64,000 nt of DNA from Shinella sp. CPCC 101442. GTDB taxonomy: Bacteria > Pseudomonadota > Alphaproteobacteria > Rhizobiales > Rhizobiaceae. This document shows positions 52,533-61,279 of the stretch, in pieces; positions within the stretch are counted from its first letter, which is position 1; each line of letters begins with the position of its first letter. The notes under the pieces were generated by a model. The model ran no database searches, was not told where the DNA came from, and saw nothing but the letters and a program-made list of their open reading frames with translations. The translations under genes were made by a program, and so were the position numbers. The stretch covers positions 744,001 through 808,000 of the forward strand of contig NZ_JALIQS010000001.1 in the NCBI RefSeq assembly GCF_024704725.1, written 5' to 3'.

Positions 52533-53714
52533 CTAGATTGTCCGGCGGCAGAGCGCGCGGAAGAACGTGAAGATGTCCTGGTTCTCCTCGTCGCCCAGCG
52601 GCTCTGGCTGGGAGGAGAACTTGACGATGACCGTTTCCGTGCTGGGATCGACATAGAGCCACTGGCCGTGGATGCCGATAGCACAAAAGGCGTGGTCGGC
52701 TTCGCCGGACTGATACCATTGGCTGCGGTAGCGCCCGTTCGGCAGGTCGACATTACGGCCCAGCTGCCACGCTTGCCTGTCGCCGTTCTCCTGCATGTCG
52801 CGGATCCAGGCAACCGGGATGATCTGCTGGCCGTCACGAGCGCCATCGTTGCGCAGGAGTTCACCAAGACGGGCAAGGTCGCGTGCCGTCATGGAAACGC
52901 CACCCGCGGTGCGAGGCGTGCCGATCGCGTCGACCGTGATATCGGCGAGGCCCTTGGCGCCCATCGGCTTCCAGAGCAGATCGGCGGTGAGGTCCGCGAA
53001 GCGGGCGCCGGTGACGCGCTCGATGATCACGCCGAGCAGGTCGGCATTTGGCGACGCATAGTAGAACGGACCGCCATGCGGGCGCTCGGCCTTTTGCAGC
53101 GTGAGCAGGAAGGCGGCCAGGTTTTCAGGCTCCGCATCCGGCATCGGCGGGTTCCAGAGCATCGAGCGGCGATAGCGCGCGAAAGCGCCATAGGGGTCGA
53201 GATAGGCCTCCTCGAAATCGAGGCTGACACGCATGTCGAGCACGTCGCGATAGGTGCAGTCACCATAGACGCTGCCCTTGGCTTCCGGCAGATAATCCGT
53301 CACCGGGCGATCGGGATCGAGAATACCGTCGGCCTCCAGGATCCCGGAGACGACCGCCGTCAGCGACTTGGAAATGGAAAAGACGAGATGCGGCGCATCG
53401 GGATTGGCATGTGCGGCATAATATTCCGCGACGATCTCGCCCTTGCGCATCATCACGAAGGCATCCGTGTGGGCGAATTCCAGAAAGGCGCGGGCGGTTT
53501 CGGCGCCGGCAAGGCCGGTTTCCATCGCCTCGTCCAGGAACGTATCGCTGGCGAACGGTCGTTCCGCGACGACCGCTTCGGCGGCAATCACGGCCGTCGG
53601 CACGAAGTCGCGCACGTTCTGGAAGGTCCAGCGGCTGAAGGGGGAAGTGCGCCAATTGGCGAGCGTCACATCGGCGCGGGCAAAGCCGTGCCTGTCCTTA
53701 AAGGTCTTGATCAT
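52533..53714 (-). CDS. Serine hydrolase of the beta-lactamase/class C family
   Basis: Predicted 393-aa serine hydrolase with the SxxK motif at S113-I-S-K116 (HLVFSISKSLTAV) and a YASPN element in the Tyr-Asn position near residue 220. The family includes esterases, peptidases and amidases as well as beta-lactamases. No signal peptide is evident, so cytoplasmic action is likely. The gene lies between the binding-protein gene and the amidohydrolase gene and would process an imported amide or peptide-like compound. Confidence 0.87.
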   Translation of the reverse strand: MIKTFKDRHGFARADVTLANWRTSPFSRWTFQNVRDFVPTAVIAAEAVVAERPFASDTFLDEAMETGLAGAETARAFLEFAHTDAFVMMRKGEIVAEYYAAHANPDAPHLVFSISKSLTAVVSGILEADGILDPDRPVTDYLPEAKGSVYGDCTYRDVLDMRVSLDFEEAYLDPYGAFARYRRSMLWNPPMPDAEPENLAAFLLTLQKAERPHGGPFYYASPNADLLGVIIERVTGARFADLTADLLWKPMGAKGLADITVDAIGTPRTAGGVSMTARDLARLGELLRNDGARDGQQIIPVAWIRDMQENGDRQAWQLGRNVDLPNGRYRSQWYQSGEADHAFCAIGIHGQWLYVDPSTETVIVKFSSQPEPLGDEENQDIFTFFRALCRRTI

Positions 53715-53730
53715 GAAAATTCAGCCAAGG

Positions 53731-53757
53731 CGCGGGAAGGCGCATGACCTTCCCGCG
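53731..53757 (-). repeat. Stem-loop after the cluster C binding-protein gene
   Basis: Perfect 10-bp arms CGCGGGAAGG and CCTTCCCGCG with a 7-nt loop, 30 bp past the binding-protein stop codon and without a T-run. Confidence 0.75.
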
Positions 53758-53787
53758 TGGGCTGTCCTCTTTTGGCGGTAAAACCGC

Positions 53788-54822
53788 TTACTTCTGCAGT
53801 TCGGTCCAGATCTTGGTGTAAAGTTCCTGGACTTCCGGCGGGCAGGCGAGGTTGAACTTACCGGCAGCCTTCAGTTCGTCCGGGATCCGGATTTCCGGTG
53901 CATCCTTCATGTCGGCAGGCATGAACGGCTCGGAGCCCTTGATGCCGTTCGCATAGCGCCCGAAGGCCGAGAGCATGGCGGCGTTTTCCGGATCCATGAT
54001 GAAGTTCAGGAAGAGTTTTGCGTTATCGACGTTCTTGGCGTCCTTCAGGATGGCCGCGTTGTCCATCCAAACCGGGTAGCCTTCCTTCGGATAACCGTAG
54101 GTGACTTTCTCGTTCTGCAGGCGAGCGCGGAAGGAAGCGCCGTTCCAGTTCACGCCGGCCGCCAGGTCTTCCTTGGAATATTTCTCGATGTTGCCGTAGT
54201 CCATGGAAATCCACTTCGGCTTGGCGGCCGTGAGGATGTCGCGGGTCTTCTTCAGGATCGCCAGGTCACCCGTGCAGGGCTCGCCGCCGGCATAGGTCAC
54301 GGCCATATGCATGACGTCGGACATTTCCGGGATCACGTTGACCTTGCCGACGAGTTCGGCCGGCGGATCGAGGAAGATGGCGGAGGTGTTGATATCGCCG
54401 GCATAGACGCCCTTGTTGACGGTCACGCCCGTCGTGCCCCACAGCCACGGAACGGAGTAGTGGCGGCCTTCGTCGAAGGGAACCTTGACCCACTGCTCGT
54501 CGACGTTCTTGAAGTTCTCCATCTGGTTCGGTTCGGACTGCAGCAGCAGACCTTCCGAGATCCAGATCGGCATCACGCTTGCCGAGGGGACAACGATGTC
54601 GAAGCCATGGCCGCCCTGGCGAACCTTGGCGAGCGCGGTATCGTTCGAGTCATAGTCGGTGATCGTCACCTTGACCTTGTGGGCTTCCTCGAACTTCTTG
54701 ATCATTTCGGGGCTGGTATAGTTGCCCCAGTTGAAGATGTTGAGTTCGCCTTCCGCATGCGCGATGGCGGTGGAGGCCATCATGCCAGCAGCAAGTGCCA
54801 TCAATCCCAGTTTCATTTTCAT
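53788..54822 (-). CDS. Polyamine-type ABC binding protein (cluster C)
   Basis: Predicted 344-aa PotD/PotF-type periplasmic binding protein. The signal peptide is near residues 1-23 (AIAHAEG). The mature part starts [25 protein letters not shown], characteristic of PotD relatives. AGGAGA precedes the ATG at 54822. A longer reading to 55260 is rejected because it lacks a signal peptide. It is the fourth transport gene, after ATPase and two permeases. Confidence 0.93.
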   Translation of the reverse strand: MKMKLGLMALAAGMMASTAIAHAEGELNIFNWGNYTSPEMIKKFEEAHKVKVTITDYDSNDTALAKVRQGGHGFDIVVPSASVMPIWISEGLLLQSEPNQMENFKNVDEQWVKVPFDEGRHYSVPWLWGTTGVTVNKGVYAGDINTSAIFLDPPAELVGKVNVIPEMSDVMHMAVTYAGGEPCTGDLAILKKTRDILTAAKPKWISMDYGNIEKYSKEDLAAGVNWNGASFRARLQNEKVTYGYPKEGYPVWMDNAAILKDAKNVDNAKLFLNFIMDPENAAMLSAFGRYANGIKGSEPFMPADMKDAPEIRIPDELKAAGKFNLACPPEVQELYTKIWTELQK

Positions 54823-54839
54823 CGGCTGTTCTCCTTTTT

Positions 54840-55652
54840 CTATTCGTTGTCTTTCTGAGGCGTGCGGCTCAGGAAGAAGAAGAGGGTGACGATCGCCAGC
54901 GACAGAACAAGGAAGACTGTCGAGATGGCATTCATCTCCGGTGTCACGACACGGCGCAATTGGCCGAGCATGTAGGTCGGCAGCGTGTCCTGTCCGCCGG
55001 ATTTCACGAATTCCGTAATGACGACATCGTCGAGCGAGATGACGAAAGCGAGCATCAGGCCAGCGAGAATGCCGGGCCACAGCAACGGCAGCGTGACATA
55101 ACGGAAGGTCTGGAACGACGAGGCGTAAAGGTCTGCCGCAGCCTTTTCCAGCGAGAGATCCATGCTTTCGAGACGCGCCCGGATCGGCATATAGGCGAAG
55201 GGTACGCAGAAGGCCGCGTGGGCGACGATGAGGTAGCCGAGGCCGGAATACCCCGTCCAAACTTTGACGCGCGAGAACAGGATAAGCAGCGCCACGGCCG
55301 TAACGATTTCCGGCACCAGGAGCGGCATATTGATGACGGAATACTTGAAGGTCAGGCCGCGATAGGGGCCGGTGCGCGTCGTGGCGATGGCCGCCAGCGT
55401 CGCGCAGGCCGTTGCAATGACCGCGGCGACAGCGGCGATCTGCAGCGAACGCCAGGAGGCTTCAACGACCTGCTGGTTGTTCCAGGCGCTTTCGAACCAG
55501 CGCAGCGAGAAGCCTTCCCAGGTGGCGATCGACATGCCGGAATTGAAGGAATAGACGACAAGCGTCGCGATGGGGAGGTAGAGCAGGAAGAAGCAGAACA
55601 TCGCAATGGTCGCGAAGCCCGGCTGGCGCTTGATCGAGAAGGACTTAGCCAT
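54840..55652 (-). CDS. ABC permease, PotC-like (cluster C)
   Basis: Predicted 270-aa permease with six hydrophobic segments and the PotC signature [15 protein letters not shown]. The EAA loop is [23 protein letters not shown]. The ATG at 55652 lies 8 bp inside the upstream permease gene (overlap). It ends 17 bp before the binding-protein gene. Confidence 0.93.
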   Translation of the reverse strand: MAKSFSIKRQPGFATIAMFCFFLLYLPIATLVVYSFNSGMSIATWEGFSLRWFESAWNNQQVVEASWRSLQIAAVAAVIATACATLAAIATTRTGPYRGLTFKYSVINMPLLVPEIVTAVALLILFSRVKVWTGYSGLGYLIVAHAAFCVPFAYMPIRARLESMDLSLEKAAADLYASSFQTFRYVTLPLLWPGILAGLMLAFVISLDDVVITEFVKSGGQDTLPTYMLGQLRRVVTPEMNAISTVFLVLSLAIVTLFFFLSRTPQKDNE

Positions 55653-56571
55653 GGGCGCTGCCTCCGGACTTCGATGCATTGCGGACATAGTAGAGCATCG
55701 CGAAGAGCACGATGATGACGAGCGTGACCGACAGCGCCGCGCCGAGCGGCCAGTTTCGTCCCTGCCCGAATTGCAGCTCGATCAGGTTGCCGACCATCAG
55801 GTTCTTGCCGCCGCCGAGAACGCGCGGGACCACGTAGGACGAGAGCGCCGGCACGAAGACGAGGATGGAACCGGCGATGATGCCCGGCTTCACAAGCGGA
55901 ATGACGATCCGCCACAGCACCCCGAAACGCGAGGCGTAGAGATCATAGCCAGCCTCGATCAGACGGAAATCCAGCTTTTCCAGGCTTGCATAAAGCGGCA
56001 ACACCATCAGCGGCAGGAAGACATAGGTCATGCCGAGCATGATGGCGAAGTCGGTGAACATCATCTGGATCGGCGCCGAGATGAGGCCGATCTTCAACAG
56101 CAGCGTGTTGATGATGCCTTCCGAGCGGATCACCTCCTGGATGGCGAAGGTGCGGATGAGCATGTTCGTCCAGAACGGGATGGTGATCAGGAACAGCCAG
56201 AGCGAGCGATTGTGGGGCGCGCGCGTCGCAATGAAGTAGGCCGTCGGGAATCCGAAGATCAGGCAGAAGACCGTCGTGGCGAAGGCAAGCTTGACGCTCC
56301 GCCAGAAGATCAGGAAATGGGCATCCGCCAGCGAGACCGTATCGTCGAAGATGTCGCGGCTGAAGAGAACGTTGAACCAGCCCTCGGTCGAGAATTCCCA
56401 CTTCACATCGCCATAGTTGCCGGGCGCGAGGAAGGAATAGAGCAACACGATGACGAGCGGGCCGACACTGGCCGACACGATGAGGATGAGGGCGGGGGCG
56501 CTGAGAAACCAGCGATCCCTGATTTCTTTCTTTTGTCGCTGTTCGCTGACCTCTTGAGGGCTGACCGTCAT
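55645..56571 (-). CDS. ABC permease, PotB-like (cluster C)
   Basis: Predicted 308-aa permease with six transmembrane segments, the EAA loop in IEAGYDLYASRFGVLWRIVIPLV, and a C-terminal PRVLGGGKNLMVGNLIELQF. The N-terminal tail is charged and cytoplasmic. The ATG at 56571 is 2 bp after the ATPase stop codon. Confidence 0.92.
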   Translation of the reverse strand: MTVSPQEVSEQRQKKEIRDRWFLSAPALILIVSASVGPLVIVLLYSFLAPGNYGDVKWEFSTEGWFNVLFSRDIFDDTVSLADAHFLIFWRSVKLAFATTVFCLIFGFPTAYFIATRAPHNRSLWLFLITIPFWTNMLIRTFAIQEVIRSEGIINTLLLKIGLISAPIQMMFTDFAIMLGMTYVFLPLMVLPLYASLEKLDFRLIEAGYDLYASRFGVLWRIVIPLVKPGIIAGSILVFVPALSSYVVPRVLGGGKNLMVGNLIELQFGQGRNWPLGAALSVTLVIIVLFAMLYYVRNASKSGGSAHG

Positions 56572-56573
56572 GG

Positions 56574-57671
56574 CTAGTCCCTCAATATCTGGGCAACGTC
56601 GTCATTGATGGCGATGCCCACGCGATCCTGCTCCGAGAAGCCGCAGGGGCCGCTCTTGGCATTCTGCTGGCGCACGATGAAAGTGCTGCCGCCATCGACC
56701 TTGACGTGGAAATGGTTGTCCGTGCCGAGATAGACGATGTCGTCGAGCACGCCTTCCAGCATGCCTGAACCGGGTGAACCGAGACGGGCATGTTCCGGGC
56801 GGACGACGATGGTGACCTTGCCCTTCGGCGTGATGCCTTCAGGATAGGTCGCATTGATCTCGGCGCCGGAGGAAAGCCGCACGCGGGCCCTTTCGCCCGA
56901 CACTGAAATGACGTCCGCTTCGAGGAAGTTCGTCTCGCCGATGAAGTCGGCGACGAAGCGCTCGGCCGGACGATCGTAGATATCCCAGGGCGAACCGACC
57001 TGACGGACCGTGCCCGTCGACATGACCGCGATGCGGTCGGACATGGTCAACGCTTCTTCCTGGTCGTGCGTGACGAAGACGAAGGTGATGCCGGTCTCGA
57101 GCTGAAGCCGCTTCAGCTCCATCTGCATGGACTTGCGCAGTTTCAGATCGAGCGCGGAAAGCGGTTCGTCGAGCAGCAGCACCTTCGGCCGCGGCGCAAG
57201 AGCGCGCGCCAGCGCAACACGCTGCTGCTGACCGCCGGAGAGCTGCGTGACGGGATTGTTGCCGCGCCCATCGAGGTGAACAAGCTTCAGCATGTCCTTG
57301 ACGACGCTATCGACTTCCGACTTCGGCTTACCGAGCATCTTCAGGCCGAAACCGATGTTTTCGGATACGGTCAGATGCGGAAAGAGCGCATAGTTCTGGA
57401 AAACGGTATTGACCGGTCGCTGGTTGGGCAGGAGGCGGGAAATATCCACGCCATCGAGCAACACCTGACCTTCGGTCGGCAGCTCAAAACCCGCAATCAT
57501 GCGAAGAAGGGTCGTCTTCCCGCAGCCCGAGGGGCCGAGAAGGGTGAAGAATTCGTTCGAGCGGATTTCCAGCGACACATTGTCGACGGCCTGGAAGGTG
57601 CCGAACCATTTCTTGATGCCATGCAGGCCTATGGCGCCGCCATGGGCCGCGGTCGTTCGGGTGTCAGTCAT
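56574..57671 (-). CDS. ABC transporter ATPase, PotA-like (cluster C)
   Basis: Predicted 365-aa ATPase. Walker A is GPSGCGKT at 46-53, signature [15 protein letters not shown], Walker [12 protein letters not shown] and switch VTHDQEEAL. The C-terminal TOBE-type domain is intact. The ATG at 57671 follows GGGGAA, preferred over an upstream start at 57752. It is the first gene of the cluster C operon and is divergent from a GntR regulator. Confidence 0.94.
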   Translation of the reverse strand: MTDTRTTAAHGGAIGLHGIKKWFGTFQAVDNVSLEIRSNEFFTLLGPSGCGKTTLLRMIAGFELPTEGQVLLDGVDISRLLPNQRPVNTVFQNYALFPHLTVSENIGFGLKMLGKPKSEVDSVVKDMLKLVHLDGRGNNPVTQLSGGQQQRVALARALAPRPKVLLLDEPLSALDLKLRKSMQMELKRLQLETGITFVFVTHDQEEALTMSDRIAVMSTGTVRQVGSPWDIYDRPAERFVADFIGETNFLEADVISVSGERARVRLSSGAEINATYPEGITPKGKVTIVVRPEHARLGSPGSGMLEGVLDDIVYLGTDNHFHVKVDGGSTFIVRQQNAKSGPCGFSEQDRVGIAINDDVAQILRD

Positions 57672-57929
57672 TGGTTCCCCGTTTTTCGACCGGCGTGCCC
57701 CGAGCGTCCTCTGCCCACATCGCCGGCTATCCTCTGTCCGGCCGCTGATCACGGCTCTTATGTGATAGGCTTGTCTTGCTTATGATCACAACAAACCATA
57801 ATTTGATCAAATCTGTAAAGGGTCATTTTGAGCTTTGCGAGATTATCAGTTCTGCGTGCAAAGCCCAGAGAATTCAGCTCAGAGACGATAACCGGCGCCG
57901 CCGGGTCCGACAGACGGGAGGGTATCAGC

Positions 57930-58616
57930 ATGCTGGTCGCAGCCGGGAGGGAAGCGTCCGAATCTGCCAAGCAATGGGTGTACCGCGTGTTGCGGCGAAA
58001 CATCATGACAGGTCAGTTCGAGCCGGGGGAACCGGTGACGATCAACGGCCTTGCCGAGGCGCTGGGCGTCAGCGCCATGCCGGTGCGCGAGGCCCTGCAC
58101 CGGCTCGTCGCCGACGGTGCGCTGGAGCTTCTCGACAACCGTCGCGTTCGGGTACCGGACCTCGATCCACAGCGCTTCGAGGAGGTGCTGGAGGCGCGTA
58201 TCGCGCTGGAAACCCGCGCGGCCGAACGCGCCATGCCCTTCATCGACGGCATGAGGCTGGCGCGTCTGCGTGCTTTCGATCAGCAGGCAGATCAGGCGCT
58301 CGCCGTGCGCAATTTCGGTCGGCTGGTCGAAGCCAATTTCGACTTCCATCGCTGCCTCTACGAAGCATGCCCGGGCACGATCACCCTGCCTCTCATCGAG
58401 TCCCTTTGGCTGCGTCTTGGTCCGTTCATGCGTCGTGCGGGCGAGGCCTTTTCGGCCGACTATCAGGTCGACCGCCATGCCGAAGCTCTGATCGCCATCG
58501 TCGCACAAGATGCCGAAGCCCTGAAGGCTGCCATCGCCGCCGATATCCGCGATGGCACCGGTCATCTCGGCCGCGGCCACTTCGAACGGATCGGTGCGCT
58601 CGGCAATCCGGGCTGA
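57930..58616 (+). CDS. GntR-family (FadR-like) regulator
   Basis: Predicted 228-aa regulator. The N-terminal winged helix-turn-helix is at residues 10-75 (EPGEPVTINGLAEALGVSAMPVREALHRLVADG region). The C-terminal all-helical FCD-type ligand domain follows, with the conserved FHRCLYEA and HAEALIAIVAQ metal-associated His regions. GGGAGGG precedes the ATG at 57930. It is divergent from the cluster C ATPase and probably controls it. Confidence 0.9.
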   Translation: MLVAAGREASESAKQWVYRVLRRNIMTGQFEPGEPVTINGLAEALGVSAMPVREALHRLVADGALELLDNRRVRVPDLDPQRFEEVLEARIALETRAAERAMPFIDGMRLARLRAFDQQADQALAVRNFGRLVEANFDFHRCLYEACPGTITLPLIESLWLRLGPFMRRAGEAFSADYQVDRHAEALIAIVAQDAEALKAAIAADIRDGTGHLGRGHFERIGALGNPG

Positions 58617-58702
58617 ACGATCTTTTCGACAACTGGATGCTTGCAGCCGGCCCCTCATGGCCGCTAAGTCTCTTGCCGACTCGCAGCGCGACGGAGGACG
58701 CC

Positions 58703-58864
58703 TTGAACGACAACAATGTTCTGAAATTCGAACCCCGCAAACCGAAGCAGGAGAAGAAGCCTGTCGCGCCGGGACCGAAAAAGGGACTGGTCTGGCTCGC
58801 TGTTGTCGTCGTGATTGCTCTCGTCTGGGCCTATTATCAGTTTCTCGCGCCACCGAGCCTGTAA
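58703..58864 (+). CDS. Small single-pass membrane protein
   Basis: Predicted 53-aa protein. The first 28 residues are rich in Lys and Pro (KFEPRKPKQEKKP, ending in GPKKG). One transmembrane helix follows (LVWLAVVVVIALVWAYY) with a short tail. The start is TTG at 58703, with GGAGG five bases upstream. The frame is well formed, but no family is recognised. It lies 86 bp after the GntR gene and converges on the flavin oxidoreductase gene. Confidence 0.6.
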   Translation: MNDNNVLKFEPRKPKQEKKPVAPGPKKGLVWLAVVVVIALVWAYYQFLAPPSL

Positions 58865-58870
58865 CCGCCC

Positions 58871-60865
58871 TCACAGCCTGGCCGCCACTTTCAGCCCCTC
58901 GTAGACCGCTTCCTCCGCCGTGCGCGGGGCAAGGCCGTCGCCAATGATGTGCACTTCCGGCACGAGATCGCGCAGGATGCCGGAGAGTTCGTCGACCGGC
59001 TCGTGCCCAAGACACAGCACCAGCGTGTCGACACCCTCGAAGAGGATCGGCTGGTCGCTCGTCGTGTGCTGCATGTAGACGGTGCCGCCGTCGCAGCCGT
59101 AGAGACGGGCATAGGGCGTCACCCGCACGCCGATACGGTGCAGTTCGGCGGCGATGTTGTCGCGCACGTAAAGCGGCAGCAACTCACCCGGATGCGTGCC
59201 GTTCACGGCGAGATCGACACTGCAGCCTTCGTTTGTGAGAAGTTCGGCGATGCCGGGACCGATCCAGTCGCAGCGCCAGTCGACCACGACGACGCGGCTG
59301 CCGGTCTTCACCTCCTTGCGCAGGACCTGCCAGGCATCGACGACCTGGACGCTGTCATCAAGCGGAAGCTCCGGCCGATAGGGTTTTGCACCGGTGGCGA
59401 GGATGACGGCATCCGGCCGTTCCGCCTCGACCAGCGCCCTGTCGACGCGGATGCCGCGTTCCACACGCACATTGGCGAGCGCCACCTCGTGGGAAAGGTT
59501 GGTGACGATGCCGCCGAATTCCGAGCGTCGCGGGAGTTGCTGGGCAAGCAGCGCCTGGCCGCCCAACTGGCTTGCGGCCTCGTAGAGCGTCACCCTGTGA
59601 CCGCGCGCTGCGGCAACGGATGCCGCCTTCAGGCCGGCAGGTCCACCGCCGACGACCATGACCGATTTCGGGCGGGCGGCCGGCTCGAGCGAGCCGAATT
59701 TCAGCTCGCGGCCGGTTTCGGGATGCTGGATGCAGGAGATCGGCACACCCCGATGGAAGTGGCCGATACAGGCCTGGTTGCAGGCGATGCAGGCCCGGAT
59801 GTCGTCCATGCGCCCCTCCAGCGCCTTGCCGGGCATCTCGGGGTCGCAGATCATTGCGCGCGTCATGCCGCAGACATCCGCCGAACCGCCGGCAATCACC
59901 GCCTCTGCCTCCTGCGGCTGGTTGATGCGGCCCGCCACAAAGACGGGAATGCCAAGCGCCTTGCGGAATCGCGCCGCGTCACCCGCGAGATAGGCGGCAC
60001 GGTAGGCCATCGGCGGCACGATATGCACGGCCCCGCCGAGCGAGGCGGACGTACCTGTCGTAATGCTCACATAGTCCAGCATCGGCTCCAGCCGACGACA
60101 GATTTCCAGCGCTTCGTCATTGGCAAGGCCCGCTTCGTCGCGTTCACCGGCGCTGATGCGCATGCCGATGACGAAGTCCTCCGACGTCGCCGCACGCATC
60201 GCCGCAAGCGCTTCCTCGGCAAAACGCAGCCGGTTTTCCAGCGAGCCGCCATAACCATCTTCACGGCGGTTGACGCGCGGATTGAAGAACTGTGCCGGCA
60301 GGTAGCCGTGACTTGCCACGAATTCGGCGCCATCGACGCCGGCCGCATGCATGCGCCGGGCCGCAGACGCATAGCCGGTGACGATCTCGTCGATCATGCG
60401 CTTGTCGAGCGCGCGAGGCATGACGCGAAACCGTTCGTTCGGCGTAACCGACGGGGCATAGGCAACAGTCAGAAGACCGTCGCCACCTTCCATGATTTCG
60501 CGGCCGGGATGAAAGAGCTGTGAGAAGAGCACACAGCCTTCGGCATGACAGAGATCGGCAAGCCGGCGATAGCCGTCGATACAGTCGTCCTCCGTCGCCA
60601 TCAGCATGTGCGAGGTATAGCGCGCCGTCTCGTGCACGCCCGCCACCTGGCTGACGATGAGGCCGACGCCGCCCTTGGCACGGGCGGCGTGGTAGGCGAG
60701 GAGGGCTTCGTTGACGAGGCCGTCCGTCGGCAGCGTCGTATCGTGGCCGGTGGACATGATCCGGTTCTTCAATTCCGCACCGCGGATCTTCAGCGGCTGG
60801 AACAGATGCGGAAACGCGGATGGCGCGTGCGCGACCGCTCCGCGCGAAAGGTCGGCTTCAGTCAT
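58871..60865 (-). CDS. NADH:flavin oxidoreductase with 4Fe-4S cluster (TMADH/dienoyl-CoA-reductase type)
   Basis: Predicted 664-aa multidomain flavoenzyme. The N-terminal TIM barrel binds FMN and has the old-yellow-enzyme segments LFSQLFHPGREI and NPRVNRREDGYGGS. A 4Fe-4S motif has Cys at 359, 362, 366 and 378 (ACIACNQACIGHF). The C-terminal half is a FAD/NAD-binding domain with GGGPAG at 406-411. This architecture is shared by trimethylamine dehydrogenase, N-methylproline demethylase and 2,4-dienoyl-CoA reductase. GGAGGAGG precedes the ATG at 60865. Its operon with a DAO-type oxidoreductase suggests an N-methyl or amine substrate. Confidence 0.88.
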   Translation of the reverse strand: MTEADLSRGAVAHAPSAFPHLFQPLKIRGAELKNRIMSTGHDTTLPTDGLVNEALLAYHAARAKGGVGLIVSQVAGVHETARYTSHMLMATEDDCIDGYRRLADLCHAEGCVLFSQLFHPGREIMEGGDGLLTVAYAPSVTPNERFRVMPRALDKRMIDEIVTGYASAARRMHAAGVDGAEFVASHGYLPAQFFNPRVNRREDGYGGSLENRLRFAEEALAAMRAATSEDFVIGMRISAGERDEAGLANDEALEICRRLEPMLDYVSITTGTSASLGGAVHIVPPMAYRAAYLAGDAARFRKALGIPVFVAGRINQPQEAEAVIAGGSADVCGMTRAMICDPEMPGKALEGRMDDIRACIACNQACIGHFHRGVPISCIQHPETGRELKFGSLEPAARPKSVMVVGGGPAGLKAASVAAARGHRVTLYEAASQLGGQALLAQQLPRRSEFGGIVTNLSHEVALANVRVERGIRVDRALVEAERPDAVILATGAKPYRPELPLDDSVQVVDAWQVLRKEVKTGSRVVVVDWRCDWIGPGIAELLTNEGCSVDLAVNGTHPGELLPLYVRDNIAAELHRIGVRVTPYARLYGCDGGTVYMQHTTSDQPILFEGVDTLVLCLGHEPVDELSGILRDLVPEVHIIGDGLAPRTAEEAVYEGLKVAARL

Positions 60866-60897
60866 AGAGTGTCCTCCTCCCAATGCGATCAGGCCCG

Positions 60898-61257
60898 TCA
60901 GGCGTCGCTGGCAAGCATCGTGTAGATCTTGCGGGTCTGTTCGTGGATCGTCCATTCGCCGCGCCAGCCGAGCGGCAGCACGAACATCTCGCCCGCACCG
61001 ATCTCACGCGACGTGCCGTCGCTGTTGTGCAGCGTGACGCGGCCGGTGAGCAGGTGGCAGACTTCGGCATTCTGGCTGCGGTCGGCGGTGAACCGGCCGG
61101 GTGTGCATTCCCAGATGCCGGTTTCCATCTTCTCGTGCGCACTGGTCCAAAGCACCAGCGTCGCCTCCGTCTGGTCGCCTTCGATGGAGGTGGGCTTGGC
61201 CGTGAAAGCGCCGATGTCGAGCTTCAGGAGGTCGCCGAAATTCTCAAAACTAATCAT
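60898..61257 (-). CDS. Cupin-domain protein
   Basis: Predicted 119-aa protein with one cupin fold. Core segments are WECTPGRFTADRSQNAEVCHLLTGRVTLH and GAGEMFVLPLGWRGEWTIHEQ. Several positions usually occupied by metal-binding His are replaced (CH in the first motif), so catalysis is uncertain and a binding or regulatory role is possible. AAAGGA precedes the ATG at 61257. The gene lies between the two flavoenzyme genes, 22 bp after one and 32 bp before the other. Confidence 0.83.
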   Translation of the reverse strand: MISFENFGDLLKLDIGAFTAKPTSIEGDQTEATLVLWTSAHEKMETGIWECTPGRFTADRSQNAEVCHLLTGRVTLHNSDGTSREIGAGEMFVLPLGWRGEWTIHEQTRKIYTMLASDA

Positions 61258-61279
61258 GGGAAAATCCTTTGAATAGGGG

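Noticed and set aside
51261-53747. 828-codon open frame on the plus strand
   Set aside because: It runs opposite to two well-supported genes (amidohydrolase and serine hydrolase) and its product is low-complexity and rich in His, Arg and Asp, typical of an antisense frame in GC-rich DNA.
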